Assembly (NCBI GenBank): GCA_009741485.1
Contig: CM019236.1
Coordinates: forward strand, 53,746,381 to 53,810,380
Direction: 5' to 3'
Length of the DNA: 64,000 nucleotides
DNA from: Malurus cyaneus samueli
Taxonomy: Eukaryota > Chordata > Aves > Passeriformes > Maluridae
Positions 24,393 to 38,200 of the stretch are shown in pieces. Below the pieces are notes generated by a model. That model was not told where the DNA came from. It worked only from the letters and a program-made list of their open reading frames with translations, and did no database searches. The position numbers were made by a program, and so were the translations under genes. Position 1 is the stretch's first letter. Each line of letters starts with the position of its first letter.

Positions 24393-26412
24393 ATTACCTG
24401 CAATTATATTTTTTGTACTTTCAGAGATCTAACCTAAGAAATCATAAGATTTTAAATTCAGAAATTAATTAAACATGGTCAATTCACTTGCCAAGTACTT
24501 CTACAGCCTGGTTACACTTGCTTTTGGTGAGTAGGACAAGGGCAACCTTTGCTTTCATCCTCATTCAGCTGCTCAACTTCAAGACTACTGGCAATCAGGC
24601 AGGCATTCAGCCTGGAAACCAAAATTTCCAGCTCTCTTAAACTGTGATGACATCCTCTCGCAATGAAAGGGAAAAATTTGGCTTATATTTAAACCTTTCT
24701 TTTTCACAGAACAACATCCTAAAAAGATGTATGTCCATTGAAGCAGTATTTCAAGAATATTTACAGCACCCTGCTGGTGTTCTCAGGATTCAGCATAATA
24801 GGATTGCTTTTCCATCTCCTTTACTTTATGGAAAGCCTTGGCTGATCCTTTAGTGCAGCATGGTTTGCTGCTTTTCATCTCCCAGGCAACAATAACCTCT
24901 CATCATGATTACAGAGCTTCCTGCAGACAGATGGGCCTAATCCCAGTGCTCCAACAATTTAGTAATCTATTCCAATCAGGACTTGATGGATTTGATAGGC
25001 CATCTGTAGCCAAGTGAGACAGATTCAAGACAGGTCAAAAACTGAGAGGCTTTCAGAAAAGCTTTCTGCTGTTTCACACAATCACACTAAAAAGAAAGAA
25101 AGAAAAAAAAAGAGAAAAATGGGGAGGGGGAAGGAACCACCAAGGAAACTCATTCTCTGCCTTCACTAGTTTGGAAAATAAATCTGTTGTAATTATGACT
25201 ACTGAATATTAGTTGGAAGACTGAATCAAACCCTCCATGTGAGGCTTCATGGGATGAAAAAACTATTTGCAAGCATTATTAAATTAAGGTGAATACACTT
25301 GGTTGGATAATCAGGGAAGGGAGGAACAAAATCTGAAATATTTTTGAGGAGATGTTTGATTTTAAAGTGTCACAAATAAAACTCAATACAACTGCTTGCC
25401 ATTTAGATCAAACAGGACATTTTTTAAGCACAGAACATTTTTGTTGAGGTAGAGATGGAAAAACAGTGTTTTCAGTTGCTGGGAAGATGACTCTTGAATT
25501 ATCCTTATTTTCATTTTAAAGAAAATAATCTATAATGACTTGTTACATGCACATCACTATTAACAATAGTCAATTGCATGGATACAAATTCAAGAAAAAT
25601 TATTTTCTAGAATCTGCCTCTTAATTCTGACCTTGACTTTGAAAATGATTATGTTTTAATGCATTATCCTGTCTGTGTAGTTTTGTTGACTTTGTTGAGA
25701 GTTTGAGGTTGACAGTTGTGTTTGCAAGATCACTCCAGCTCCATCATAACCATCAGCCACGAGTGACCATAGTAATCATTTTGTGTAATGAATTCTAAAT
25801 TACAAAGTTTTTTTCAAAAGTGCAGACCATAATTATTCCTTCGGTGTTTATCAGAAACAGCAAAAGCAAGAAGCAGCAGCAAAGATTACAATTTTTTAAA
25901 AATGTAACTGGAATAGATGTCTGGAACAAAAGGAAAAGCAACATATTTTTTTAGTTTTTCCTTTTTTTGTGAAAGACATAAGTTTATTCAATGTTTAAAC
26001 ATCACAGTTCTCCTTACACATTTCAGTGCTTTTCTATAGTTCACATTTCTTAATCTGACTTAACTGCATGTGAAAATGTTAGAAATACTTTAAATAGTCA
26101 AAGTTAAATTGGTTAATAAAACACTATATCTATTTTTAAGGCTAGGACAAGGTTCTGTGAGAGAAAATGATGTTGTGATGTCAATCTAAAGCACTTACAG
26201 TTAAGTTAAGCTCTTAGGGTACTCTTTATCTTTTAACAGCTCTCTTTAACTACAAGAATTAAATGAAATTTCCTTAACCTTTCCAGCCTCCCTTGCCATA
26301 GGGTTTCCCTGAAAGCTTTTTCCTAGGGTTTCAAGCTGGTTGATGAATAATTTTGAAATAATATTTAATCATGGACATAGAAATCTGGAGTTTCCTATTC
26401 TTTCTTGTGCTG
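24393..26412. other. Unique AT-rich DNA, no gene seen
   Basis: No repeat family or exon recognised. A 69-codon frame at 24644-24853 has no recognisable domain. A purine-rich A/G stretch lies near 25090-25135. Confidence 0.5.
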
Positions 26413-26815
26413 TAAATCATTGAATCATAGAACAGCTTGAGTGGTAAGGGACCTTAATGATCACCTCAATTGTACTGCTCTGCCATGAGCACCTCTCACT
26501 GAACTAGAATGCCCAGAGCCCCGTCCAGCCTGATCACTTCCAGGGATGGAGCATCCACAGCTTCCCTGCACAATCTGTTCCAGAGCAAACAATTTCTTCC
26601 TTGTACCTCACCGATCCCCACCCTCCTTCAGCTTTCCGCCTCATCGCTTCACTACATGCCCTCGTCAAAAGTCCCTCTCCAGCCTTCTTGCAAGCACCCT
26701 TCAGATACTGGAAAGTGTTGAGAGATCTCCCAGGAGCCCTCTTTTCTCCATGCTTAAGTAGCCCAAACTCTCTCAGCCTTTCTTAACAGGAGAGGTGCTT
26801 CATCCCTCTAAAACA
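26413..26815 (-). mobile_element. CR1 LINE 3'-end fragment
   Basis: The left edge carries the 3' tail in reverse complement ('aatcattgaatcatagaac'). Then follow the 'agggacctt-atgatcac', 'cccagagccccgtccagcctg', 'tccagggatggagcatccac', 'caatctgttccagagc', 'tacatgccctcgtcaaaagtccctctccagccttc', 'agatactggaaag' and 'ctctcagcctttctt-aacaggagaggtgcttcatccctct' blocks in CR1 order. The element is on the minus strand and 5'-truncated. The overlapping plus-strand frames at 26509-26786 are shadows. Confidence 0.93.
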
Positions 26816-29800
26816 TAACAAAGTATTTCTGCAATCTCTTTGAGTGGGCTTGTTTTGTTGTTTATTTTTTTCTGGGCAAGGGAATGAACATTTTTTTTTC
26901 TGTTAAACTTGCAGGAATGTTATGAATATGATGTGGGAAGCTTTTAGCAAATACCAGCACTTACAGGGAACTATTGTAACAATTTTGAAATTTGATTTGT
27001 ATTAGCATGGTGCTTCTGAGCATTTCCTCTCCAGTCGCTTGTGACATAACCACATCAAATGACAATCCTGTGTCTTCCTTGGGTCACCTCTTAGCCTGAA
27101 CTTTTTGAGTTGGTTCTCTGACTTATCTTCCATTTTGCAATCTAATCGCTGTTGTGTGGCTGATTCCCTATCGAGAATTAATACCCTGTTTAAACAGGGT
27201 GTGAATAAAGCCAAAGGAAAAGACAGCCTTTAATAAACATAAAAAATGCCTCTCTACTTTAATTTTAAGTTCAAGGATGCCTCCACATAAATAGATTCAA
27301 AGACAGGAACACACAATAATGGGTCTGGTTTTATGGTTTGTTAAACACAAAATAGAACTTTGCAGCACAAGCTCTGTTTCTGTAATGACTGAAAAAGTAA
27401 TAACGTGTTCAGAAAAGAGCACAATTTAATGAAGATGCATCTGATGCAGTGAAAGAGAGAAAATAAATTCTTCTATCTAGGATGCCATAGCAGGCTCTAT
27501 GAACACATCCATGCTCTTTTTTATGTAAGCTGCAGAGGAAAAAATAGTCAAGATCTAATTAATTTTACAAGCTTTTTCCAAGTAGAAATGTCTCCTCGGT
27601 TAGACTCTGGCCATTATGTTTACCACCCTTCACTTCACAAAGATTTTCTCCCTGGTAAAATACACTGTGGGAAATCTGGTTTGTGTTTCCTTTTTCAGGG
27701 TGAGTTCTGAGATAACTTAAATTCAACTCATATCCAGTTTACAGCAGAAAAGGAGAAGCTTTCTGAGAATGTGAGAGAGAAAGAAAAAAAAGAAGAATCT
27801 AGTTAAAAATCACAGATATGTGCAACAGACTAATTGCTCCTAATTGTAAGGATGGTGTAAGTTAATGCTAAATAATGCACTGTGGACTACTGCACTATCC
27901 AATTTTACCTTGTATTTCAGCAGAATCCAGGGCAGCAAAACTATTAATGTAAATTTTAAGTGTGTATTGCTTATGGTGTAAAAACACACATAATTATCTA
28001 CAAATTAGTTTACGCTCAGTACACTCCTTATGACTTTTAAAATAATTTGGATGGCAGAGACACTGGAGTCTGAAAAATGTTGAGAGCAAGGGAGGCCTTT
28101 ATAAGAAGAGTGTGATAAGAAAGGACAGCTGATAGCAATAGTGTATCAGAAACTTCAAAGGTTCATGCCTTAGCAAAGGCATTTCCTACTGTGTTTTCTT
28201 ACTTGCCAACACTTCCTTCTGAACCCCCAGGCGGAGTAACTGATCTGAGCTTAAATGCGTTGGTGAGTTGGGCAAGTACTTTGAAGAGTACTTTGAAATC
28301 AAAGGAATAAAGGAGGTTTACATGAGAGGATTTATTCTGTCTTCCTGCCTGTTTTAAAGGACTAGTATAAGAGGGGAATATTTGAGTTGTTAAATGTAAG
28401 TGGAGGGCAAGGAAAAGAAGTGTGTTTATTGCATTTTCCTCCGTGTTAAGTTTTCTGTTGTCGTTACTGAAACATCTTTGCTGCCTGGATGCAGCTATTG
28501 CCTGTTGTTTGAAAACTTGTATGCAAATATAAGCACATTTATATGATGGACAGTTATTTTAAATGCAATGTTAACTATCTGAAGTTGGATTTAAGACAAT
28601 TTTCAAAATCTTCACATGAAATCTTTTAAAACTTTGGAAAAAAAAGGCAAAAACCCAGAAGAATTATTTCTGACAAGTGTGAAACATGCCACTTGAATCA
28701 AAACTACACTGTGTGCCACAAGTATTGAATAGACTTTTGTCCTCCTATTAGCCTTCTATTTTGACTGTCCAGCCTAACAAAAAACCCCAATTCTTTCTTT
28801 TCCTTTTGATGCTGTTATGAGTCATCAACTTGTATAGAATGTCTGGGGAGAAGCAATGAAATGAAGGTGAATGAAGGTCATCATATACACTTGATATATG
28901 AGGGTGGAAGAAAACTAGGAGAATGTAGGTTAAGAAGAGTGCTGTCCTTCTCCTTGTGAGATGTTGCTGGACTCTACGTGGTTGATTGTGGATTTGGAGC
29001 CTGAGAGAAAGTTCTAGGAAGCTCATTGTACAAATCAGGGTTTAATATCCTTTCAGACTGAAAAACAATTCTTGGGTCTGAGACAGCCCTCAACAAGGAC
29101 CTGCATGATGTGTAAAATTCTAAAGGTGCTCTTAAAGTCAAAATGCAGGGAGACATTGGGATGGGGGCAGGGGAAAGGAAATATGGCATAGTTTGAAAAA
29201 GCAGAGATATTTTCTTTCCTATAAATCTCTCCTTTCCCAAAACAAAGCAGAAAATCTCTCTTTCTTTGTCTGCGCTTTGCATGTAGCTACTGTATCTTAA
29301 TGTCTTCTATAAACCCAGACACCCTTCCCTTGGTAAAAATCCTTCTAAATACAGCCACAAGATGTGACAGTAAAAATGAAGCTTATCTACTAGGAGACAT
29401 TTACTACTTATTTAGAAAATTTAATTGCAAAAAGACTTGCTGAGAAAGAGACAGTCTGCTCTTTAAAGAAAAACTTTATTAGAGAAACTGTCACTGATTT
29501 GAAATAAGGCATGTAACTACAGTTTCCAAAGATTACATGAACATTTATGCAATGTCATGCTGAAAGAGTTGTTTAAAAAAATTATATTAAAAAGCCTGGA
29601 CAGTTACCTTTAATCTAATAGAAGAATGTTATTCTGCTTGAAAATAAATTTTCAAGAGAGTTGTGGTTTCAAGGGCAGTCTAAAGTAGACACTAATAACC
29701 TTTTCTTCTATGGTAATAAAACTGAACACCACCTATCAGTGAGGAAGGAGAAGCTGTTATCTTTATGAAGGAAAAGGTGGCTTCAGTGTACAGACATCTT

Positions 29801-31656
29801 AGAGGTAGTTTTACTTCCTTAAGATACAATTTATGATGGAATGAGGCACTGAAAAATATGTGAATCTATGAAATAAATTAAGTGTAATTAAATTGGGTAA
29901 TGGGGCATATATAATGTACACTTTAAAAAAATGTAGATGATTCATACTTAAAACTGTGCTTCTACAAATTACTTTAGTCATGGGATCACAAGGAATGGAC
30001 CTTCATTCCATTTCCAACCGGCATTCATTGTTAGACATCTCCATGGAGAAAGAGTGGATCAGTAGTGGATGATCTCTGATTATTTCAGGACCTTTCTCAT
30101 GTTAGAATGATATATTTTGATTTGTAGATTGGACCACATTTTTGTAAATCATTTCAGATTACTCATTACATGGCTGAATAAAGCAATTGTGAGAAATCTA
30201 ATCTCACCACTACAGGAACAGAGTTACCCTGTGACAGTGACAAGAAATTGTGATGCTAGAGTTTAAAATTATGTGTAAATCCAAAATAATATAGGGAATA
30301 ACCTGAATTTTTTCACAGTTTTTTTGAAAATAAGCTAGTTAAAACAATTAATTTTTTATCCTGTTTATTTATTTTAAAAAGAAATTTCATATTCTATAGA
30401 ATTTAATGAAGAATTTGCATATGCAGCAATATCAGAATGATTTCTTCAGTATCAAGGAAACTACCTTGGCAGGCAGGTAATTATAATTAATTGTAGCCAT
30501 TCAAGCTAAAATAGAATTTTGAGATGTATCTATACATATATGCAAAATGTACTTTTGAAAAGTAATAATTGTAATTTTGACGCATCAGTAAATCTTGGGA
30601 GACCTTCCAGTATGTTTGTCTGGAATCAGATTGGGATATGCCTTTAAAGTTGCCAGTAGGCAGCAAGAATGTCTTTGTGCAAAGGGTTTTATAAGTGATT
30701 AATTTAGGTTGAGGATCCTCCCCCAAAGAGCATTCAGCTTGCTTTGTGTGACATTCATTATAGACAGTTTTTCTGTAATGAAGAATAAATTACTGTAACA
30801 GTCAAATCCTGCCTTTTTGCAAAAATGTGTACACAACATGTCTCTTTGGCTCAGCCTGCACAAAGGTTGTTTGAATCTAATTTTATGCTGTCCTTGTGCT
30901 TTATTGCTGTGGGCTTCAGTTACTTAGTTTCTCTATGAATAAAAATATGTCTAAAAATACAAAATGGCTCTTAATTACATTGTACAATTTCCAATTTTCC
31001 TGCTTGATATTCATGTAGTTTTTTTTTAAAATGGGCTGTTTATGGCTTTGTCTGCATAGAGGAAGAATCTTTGGTTTTGTTGTAGTAGAGTACGTAAACA
31101 AAATATAAATATGCCTGTGTATAATTCCTAACTAATTACCTTTATCTGGAAAAAAAAATCAAAAAGCTGTAAAGCTTATTTTATGCAATGGGATAGGTGG
31201 CTGGAAAAACATGAGGTTTTTTGAAAACTGTCAGACATAAGCACAAATGTGTATAAATACATTACAGAACAAAGCACAGAGCAGGCTTTGTGGACACAGA
31301 TTCAGTTTTCCCTCAGCTGTTACTCACATAAAGGTCCCATGTTTTATTGAACTCAGTTTGCCTGGGTAGTCTGTGAGGACTGAATGACTCGACTTTTGTG
31401 TAACTGCTGCCTGTGAATTGTCTCCAGTATGAGCTGTCCATCCCAGTCCATACTTGAGATGTGAGATGATTTCACTCCAAAAAGTCATATGGATACATCA
31501 GCACCGCTGAGGCATAGGGCACAACGTCTTCAAAAGAGGTCTGACAAGCAATGCTGTGTGCTAAATCATTCACCAAATTCTGGCCTTTCCAGTATCAAAA
31601 ATTCAGTGATGATTCCTTTATGAGTGGTTTTATTAAAATTCTAGTTAGGATTTCGC
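26816..31656. other. Long unique AT-rich stretch, no gene seen
   Basis: No repeat family, RNA gene or defensible exon in about 4.8 kb. Open frames at 27002-27214, 28748-29026 and 28974-29282 (all minus, 70-102 codons) lack recognisable domains. A perfect 18-bp palindrome lies at 27183-27200. Confidence 0.5.
27183..27200. repeat. Perfect 18-bp palindrome
   Basis: ACCCTGTTTAAACAGGGT is its own reverse complement, with no spacer. No element was recognised around it. Confidence 0.85.
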
Positions 31657-31790
31657 AAAATCACAGAGTCACAGAACAGTTATTTTGGAAGGCATCACAG
31701 TAGGTCATCTGGTCCAAGCTCTCTGCTCAAGCAGGGTCAACCTAGAGCACATTGCACAGGTTTGTGTCCAAATGGTTCTAAATATATATT
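31657..31790 (-). mobile_element. CR1 LINE 3'-end fragment
   Basis: Begins with the reversed 3' tail 'aaaatcacagagtcacagaac', then 'tggaaggcatcacagtaggtcatctggtccaa' and 'ctctgctcaagcagggtcaacctagagcacattgcacagg', a block order typical of one avian CR1 subfamily. It fades into unique sequence after about 31790. Confidence 0.88.
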
Positions 31791-32079
31791 TTTGTTTTTT
31801 TGACAGCATACTTAGAATGCTTTCCAAAAAAATTTGGGTCAGTCTCATTTATCAATTTAAGTTTTACTCATTAAAGAAGACTATTTTTATTATTCTAAAA
31901 ATAATTTTGAAAAATTTAAGTAATAGACTCCTATTCAATCCACTCCTATTTCCAGTGTAAAACCAGGCAGAAACTCTATCAAATGTGATCTCTCTGGTGT
32001 TGTGAGGAGGAGAGAGAGATTTACAGATGAGTAATTCCCTGCACTTGTTTTGTATCTTAACTTTTCATAAGATTCTCAT

Positions 32080-32480
32080 TACAGACAAATATTAGCAGTG
32101 AGCAGGCGCTCTAATCACATTTAACATCTGCTGTACATTTAGTTGCTTATAGAATTTAGCAGCTCTAGAGGAGCGGAGGATGTTAGGTTTTTTCCTTATA
32201 CACTCATTATTGGCATTTGGCTTGAGCTGCATTATAAAATCAGTGTTGAGTATGGGTCTGTTGGTCTTAGCTCAGTCTCTCATGAATTGTAAGCATGACT
32301 TGAATAATAAGAGGATAGTAAAGTGTAAGCTGTATGCTCAGAAATGAATTCATAACAGCCATCTGAAACAGCAACATTTCCACGCAGGCAGCACAAGCAG
32401 AGCAATGTCATAGGCTACTATACTTATTGTTATTGCTAAATGGCTGTAATTAATTTAGAAGAATGTTGACCCCACCAGAT
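32080..32480. promoter_or_regulatory. Candidate conserved non-coding element
   Basis: A repeat-free stretch with mixed composition and few homopolymers, ending in TAATTAAT at 32447-32454, a homeodomain-type core. The call rests on texture only. I have no alignment, and such cores are frequent in AT-rich DNA. Confidence 0.2.
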
Positions 32481-33559
32481 TCAGTATAAAATGGCAGTGG
32501 CTGTTACACATGAATGAACTTGTGTATTCAATGCATTACTGTATAATTGTCCTTTTTACTTGCTACAAAGTCAGATGTGGCATTATTGATGAAGACGTTT
32601 TAACAAAGGCACTATTGAAAAAGGTTTTCTGTGTAAGAGAATATCTTCTTTACCTTTAAAAGGTAATTTCTCTATATAAAAGATATATCTGAAATGCTAC
32701 ACCTGTGCAAAAAACCCCAATGCAGCAGCATTTATTACAAGTTTCCATTCTAGCCATTTTTGCATGTGATTTCCAGGTTAAGATATGTAGGCAAAAGCTG
32801 CATCATTGAAGGTTCTTTGAGGTTTACAGTTTAAAAAGTAAGCAACAAACTAGTGCTCACATGAAAACACTAAACTTCTTCTGACATGATTTACTAAATT
32901 TCAACAAATGCTTTGATGCATATTTACACAATGATATTGGTACGTGTATCAAGACACATTTTGCTTTCTAGCTCAGTGTCTCAGTTACATGTGCCTTGTT
33001 TAATTAGGTATGGCTAATGATTATCTGTCCCAGTCTATGCCTCGAATTTAAATCGGGCAACAAGACCAGTCATTTTATAGTGATTCCATCAATGTGATTT
33101 TAAGTTCAAAAGAACATTTTATTCAGGTGTAAAAATGCTTGACGAAGTACTATGGTTTAAATCTACCAGTCTGGAGGAAAAAAAAAAATAAAGCTGAAAA
33201 AGTAAGCATATGTATTAAAAGTGACAAAGATAGATGAGATTAGCTTAGCTTTTTGCTTGACAGGATTTTCCCACGACATATGTTCAGTGCTACCAGGGTT
33301 ATTACAGAGAGCACCGACTAATCAGGGAGACAGATTCACAAACAGTGACTGCAACACATGGTGGCCTCTCAGTGTTAAAAAGGACCACTGCAGTCATTTG
33401 TAAACATGGTCAGATAATGTGCGTATTTATAATTTTGACTGCTTCTGCCACAGTCGTCAAACCCAGAGATCTTTTGCTTAACACTTCAATAGTTGGAAAA
33501 GAAAAAAGGTCTTGTAAGTTAGCAGTGTCTGCTGCTGAACTGAATTAGTGAGGGAAAAT

Positions 33560-33870
33560 TCTGATAGCTTTTAATGGGCCTTATCTTGATTAAATGTATT
33601 AAAAGCATTATCTTTAAGGGTAATCAGTAACTGTTTTTTTTTTAATGACAAGCTGACATTAATTATGGCTGGCTATTTTAAGCCATGTTAACACCAAATC
33701 TCTTATTTATCAAATGCTACTTCTACATGAGGAAGTTAAGTAAATCTGATTTGTGGCAAGGAGCAGCTGAAGTTCTGTGTGACTGATGTAGCTCGTCGTA
33801 AGTGCTCGGCTGACCTAATTTTACAGCTGCTCAGAGAAGACATTTGTAAATGGACTTGTGATTGAATCTA
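33560..33870. promoter_or_regulatory. Candidate conserved non-coding element
   Basis: A repeat-free stretch with a TTAATTA core at 33659-33665 and GATA-type CTTATC words. Proposed from texture only. Confidence 0.2.
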
Positions 33871-34624
33871 CAGCAGTCACATGCAGTGAATACAATGTAT
33901 TTTATTAGGAGAGATTTCTGTGACATGTGCACAAACTATTACAATCAGTCTAAACACTATTTAGTAAAGGAGTCTGAAGCTTATACTTGTCAGGGTAGAG
34001 GTCAATACTTTATGTTACAGACACCAGTATTTTTTATTAATCTTGGAGATAAATATCGATAGCTTTCTGGAAAGTCAGTGGTAGCAAAATCTATTGGATT
34101 TGCAGAACAAAATTGTGAAGTTATTTTGCATTTTTGATAACAATGGATTCCATGAAAAATATATAATTTTTTTCTGCCTCATTTTTCCATGGATGTTCTT
34201 TAAAAGAGTCTGCAGCAGGCTACTTTGCTGTTTACCTCCCAAACACAAGTTGTCATAAGAGTTATTTTTCTAACTTCAAATTCCCCCATGCGTGACGTAC
34301 AGACACAAAACTAAAAACTGCATCAGCCATTTAGGGAAAGGAACTCTGTTTTCTGGTATGGGGTTAAAAAGCGTTAAGCAAAAAGATCTCAGCCGTCTCT
34401 TGTCCAGAGAAATGAGTCTGCCTTTACTGGATTTAAAAGCAATTTTCTAATCTCAGTGGAGATAAGCTATGCCTTAGTTCAGTCCAAATGATCTTTCTTT
34501 TATACAGTTTTCTTGAAATTCATCTTAAATTTTATCCCAAATTTAACCTGTTAATTGATTTTTTAAAAGGTCCTGTCAAAGATGTCCTTAACAACATGAT
34601 TTAAAGTTTTCAGCCCTGAATGGA

Positions 34625-34690
34625 CCAACTGTGAACTAAATGATACTGTAGGTCTCTTCCAGCTGAAAATATTATATTCCATTAATATTT
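34625..34690 (+). mobile_element. Possible CR1 3'-end scrap
   Basis: The words 'aaatgatactgtaggtctcttccagctgaaaat' followed by 'attatattcc' resemble a degenerate plus-strand CR1 3' end ('...tgatctttaaggtcccttccaaccc...attctatg'). It is very short and may be coincidence. Confidence 0.3.
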
Positions 34691-34989
34691 TTTATATCCC
34701 TTTTGTTATGTTTTAGTTTTATTGTTCTAAAATTTTCAGTTATCTGACAAATAATATTTCTGTTATTATATATTCCCTAGACTGCCACATAGAAAAACTT
34801 TGCTTTATTTTGCCATAAAATGTACAAGTGCATGTTTTAAAACATAGTGTACATTTGCGGTGTGTAATGATCAATAATCTCTCATAAATCTGGATCTAGA
34901 GGATTTTCTGGAAATTATTTTCACAGTTCGTAAAATGGAAGTTGCAAATCTTTACTAAAGTAGGATTAGCTCAGACCAGTACTTCAAAC

Positions 34990-35255
34990 ACTTTTTGTTA
35001 TTAATTTAGTCTAAGGAAAACACTTCTTATGTCAAATCCCTACTCCTCATGTCTCCACCATCCCTCTGTGCCATGCTGTAAAGAGTCAAATTCCAGCCCT
35101 CAACAAACCATTGTAGCCTCTGGGGCTGCTTTTAGGTGCCCGGAGCTGTCCCTTCTCCTGATTGAGCCAGGTCTGGTTCTCCAGCCCCTCCTCACAAGTG
35201 CCATTTCCCCAGCCACCTTAGTGGCTTTCTGTTAAGATCACTCTGGTTTGAATAT
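34990..35255 (-). mobile_element. Probable CR1 fragment, degenerate
   Basis: The words 'ggagctgtcccttctcctgattgagccagg', 'ctccagcccctcctcacaagtgcc' and 'ccaccttagtggctttctgtt' follow the order of the CR1 blocks for 'ccttctcctccaggctgaacaa', 'cctctcctcacaggagaggtgctcc' and 'catcttggtggccctctgct'. This fits an old minus-strand copy. The frame at 35029-35235 is its shadow. Confidence 0.55.
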
Positions 35256-38200
35256 TTTTCTGTACTGAAGAACATTTTAGAAAAAATCCCAGAACTTTTA
35301 ACTATTATAGAAGGATCTCCCCTTGTCACTCTGCATTAATGGACATTGAAGACAAGTACTAAGGGTGCTTTGAGGCTAGGCAGTGTTACTCAGTGTTAGC
35401 TTATTGTCTGTATTCTTGAGTCAAAATAGGCTCTGGGTCAAAGTGGATAATTTTGTCATAACAATGCAATTCAGTGCCAGAACCGAGGCAAGATGGATCT
35501 ACGACAACCAGAGACTGGGTGGAAATTTGCTCTGAAGGGAAAACTGCATGCACACTTTCAGACACCTAAGCCTGTAAAGAAATCATAATCTGAGCTAATT
35601 TGCCTTCTGAATAACTCAAATAAGAGGTGGTATTGAGCAGGGAAAGGAGGATGTCTATCTTGTACAACGCAGATGATTTTTTTCCTCCAGCCTAGTGAAA
35701 TATGAAATCAATTGTAAATGTATGTTCGGACCTTAAAGCTGTTTTTAAATGGTTATCTTGATTAAGAAATACAAGCATATAAGCAACATACCAGGTGTGC
35801 TTGGTAAATTAATCAGATAATGGTATTAGGAACTGAAAAAGTTGTATTTTTAATGTCGGATATTTGTATTTCTTAAATACTTAAAAGATTTTTTTATAAA
35901 TTTAAAATATTGTGGAAATATTTCTGTACATTTTAAATAAATTTTTGTAAGCAGAGTGAATAAAAACATGGCAAAGGTCCCCAAGTATCCTGTGTTTTCC
36001 CAGCTGTACATGATCTCTTTAGATTTTACTACAAGATTCTGTATGTAAGTACTTAACAAGAAAGTACATTTAATACCATTATTTATCATCACACTTATTT
36101 TTGCCAAACAGATCTTATTTGCTCTTTTCAACTTGAGTAATTTGTGTGTCTGTGTGTGAGTGCACACCTAGAGGACACATAACAGCTGTCACTATAACTG
36201 AACATATTTTTAATTTTTTAAAATATGCAGATCTAGTCAGTCACATAAAGAAGGTTGTACCCAAAGTAATTTTGCACGTAGTTTTGAAGGTGAAATTAAC
36301 TCCGCTGGCTGCACTGGAAAACGAATTTTTAAGGCACAAAAAATTGGGAAAAATGTTTTTGTTTGAGCAGCAGGGGCTCTTTCCTCTGAACACAACAGGC
36401 ATTTGCACTTTCTTTTAGTTACAGATAAAATTCCATTAAGAACTAAAATATTAAATTCTCCTTAAGTCTGATATTTAGACCTATTACATGGAGGTCCCTG
36501 TGGCCTAATACATTTGTTTATATCACAATAGGTTTTCATTTTCTGAATTGACTCAGATTCACACTTCAACTTATTTTGTCTTCCCTATGTTTGTTTCTTG
36601 TCTCTGTTCAAGTTAGAGCATGCTGGTCTGCTTTGTTATATTGCTGTCCTTCTTTTAGCTATATATTTATATATATATTATACATTTATATCTATATATG
36701 TAGGAGGTAAAAATGATGAAAATTCTAGAAAATGTTTTTGTTCTGTGGAAGAATGCAAATCTGAGAAAAATTTTAACTTAAGCATGTCCACTGTATGTAT
36801 AGCCATGTTTGTGTTTCTAAAATAATGACAGTGACTGAAATTCTGTACATATTCAATGGTATAAAATTGCTTTTCTTCTGTAAAAGGATATACTCCCTTT
36901 ATAAGCTTCAGAAGAGTCTCCTTCACTTTAGTATGATTTCATTGGTATTTTAATAGATTTGATATCCTGTATAAAGCTATGAGCAACTGCATCTATAACT
37001 TGAAAGACCATTAATAATATTGCTTAGTGAAATTTTCTAAGTAAACATTTTCCTGCATACAAAGAGTTGGAAGAAGGCTAATAGCACCAATCAATTTAAG
37101 TTTATTTGAAATGCACCTGAATGCCATGTAGGGCTCCTTGGTATCATTCAGCTTTTGGTCTTTTCTAGTGTCAGCTTCTGCACACTCATTTGTGTTATTC
37201 TGCTGTCAACACTGCAATGACTGGTTTGGTTTTATTTTAAAATTACATAGAGCTAGGTAGAATTTAAATTTCCTGCTGTGTCATTCCTGAAAAAAGGAGA
37301 AAGTTTTTGAAGTTTCATGTTAACATTCCTGAGTATGAAGTTTCCTGTTTTCTCCTCCAGTGCTAAAGCACGCAAGTAACAGATAAAATATATGGGTTTA
37401 GTTCTGGGGTTTTTTTTTGGCTCTTGATTGTTTCCTACTGCTATTAGAAAGAAAGCTTTTGTGGCTTGACTGGGACTTGTGATTACTTATGGAGCAGCCC
37501 TGTCCCATTGCTAGAAATATTAATAAACCAATAGAGATGTAGATTCCAGGGTTATAATAATTTGAAACACTGGTTGAAACCATTGGTTAGAAATCTTGCC
37601 AAATTCTGTTTATGTTTAATGATACCATAAAAATGGTAACATAATGGTATCTTTGCTTAGTAAATTTGAGAAATTTATCATTGTGGAAAAAAGACCTTTA
37701 TTCTGATTTATAGACTTAAAAGCTACAATAAATAATTTGAGACTAATAATAAATAACTTGAGGTACAATGTGAAATTTCTTTCTAGCAGAAAGTATTATG
37801 AACACGTATTTTCAACAAGGCTAGTTCATGCCACTTTTACAGCTTCTCAGTGTTCTCTCTTTTTTGGAAATGAGGTATTTTTGTACAGTCCACGTTTTGC
37901 AGTTTCCCAGGGCTGCTATGCAGACAGAGTAACAGTGTGGGAGGAAGTTACGAATCTTGTGGTGGTCTTGAGGGACATGAAGTAACTCAGTGATTTTGGC
38001 CAGTCCCTTTAAAAGACTTCTGTTTACTCCAAGCTTTTCCTTCATTTCAGAAAACAAAACAGTTTTCACTCTTGAGAGGACAGTACCAGCCTGGAAAATA
38101 TCAGTGTTCAGTTCCTTCATGGAAAGAGTGCCACAGCCGCTCCGTGAGCCCATGCTTGGGGACCTGTCTCCACAGAAAACACCACAGACCTCTCTCAAAT

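Larger units (their letters stand above)
31791..34624. other. Unique DNA, no gene seen; candidate conserved stretches
   Basis: No repeat family or exon recognised. Two parts of this interval (32080-32480 and 33560-33870) look like possible conserved non-coding DNA and are listed separately. Confidence 0.45.
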
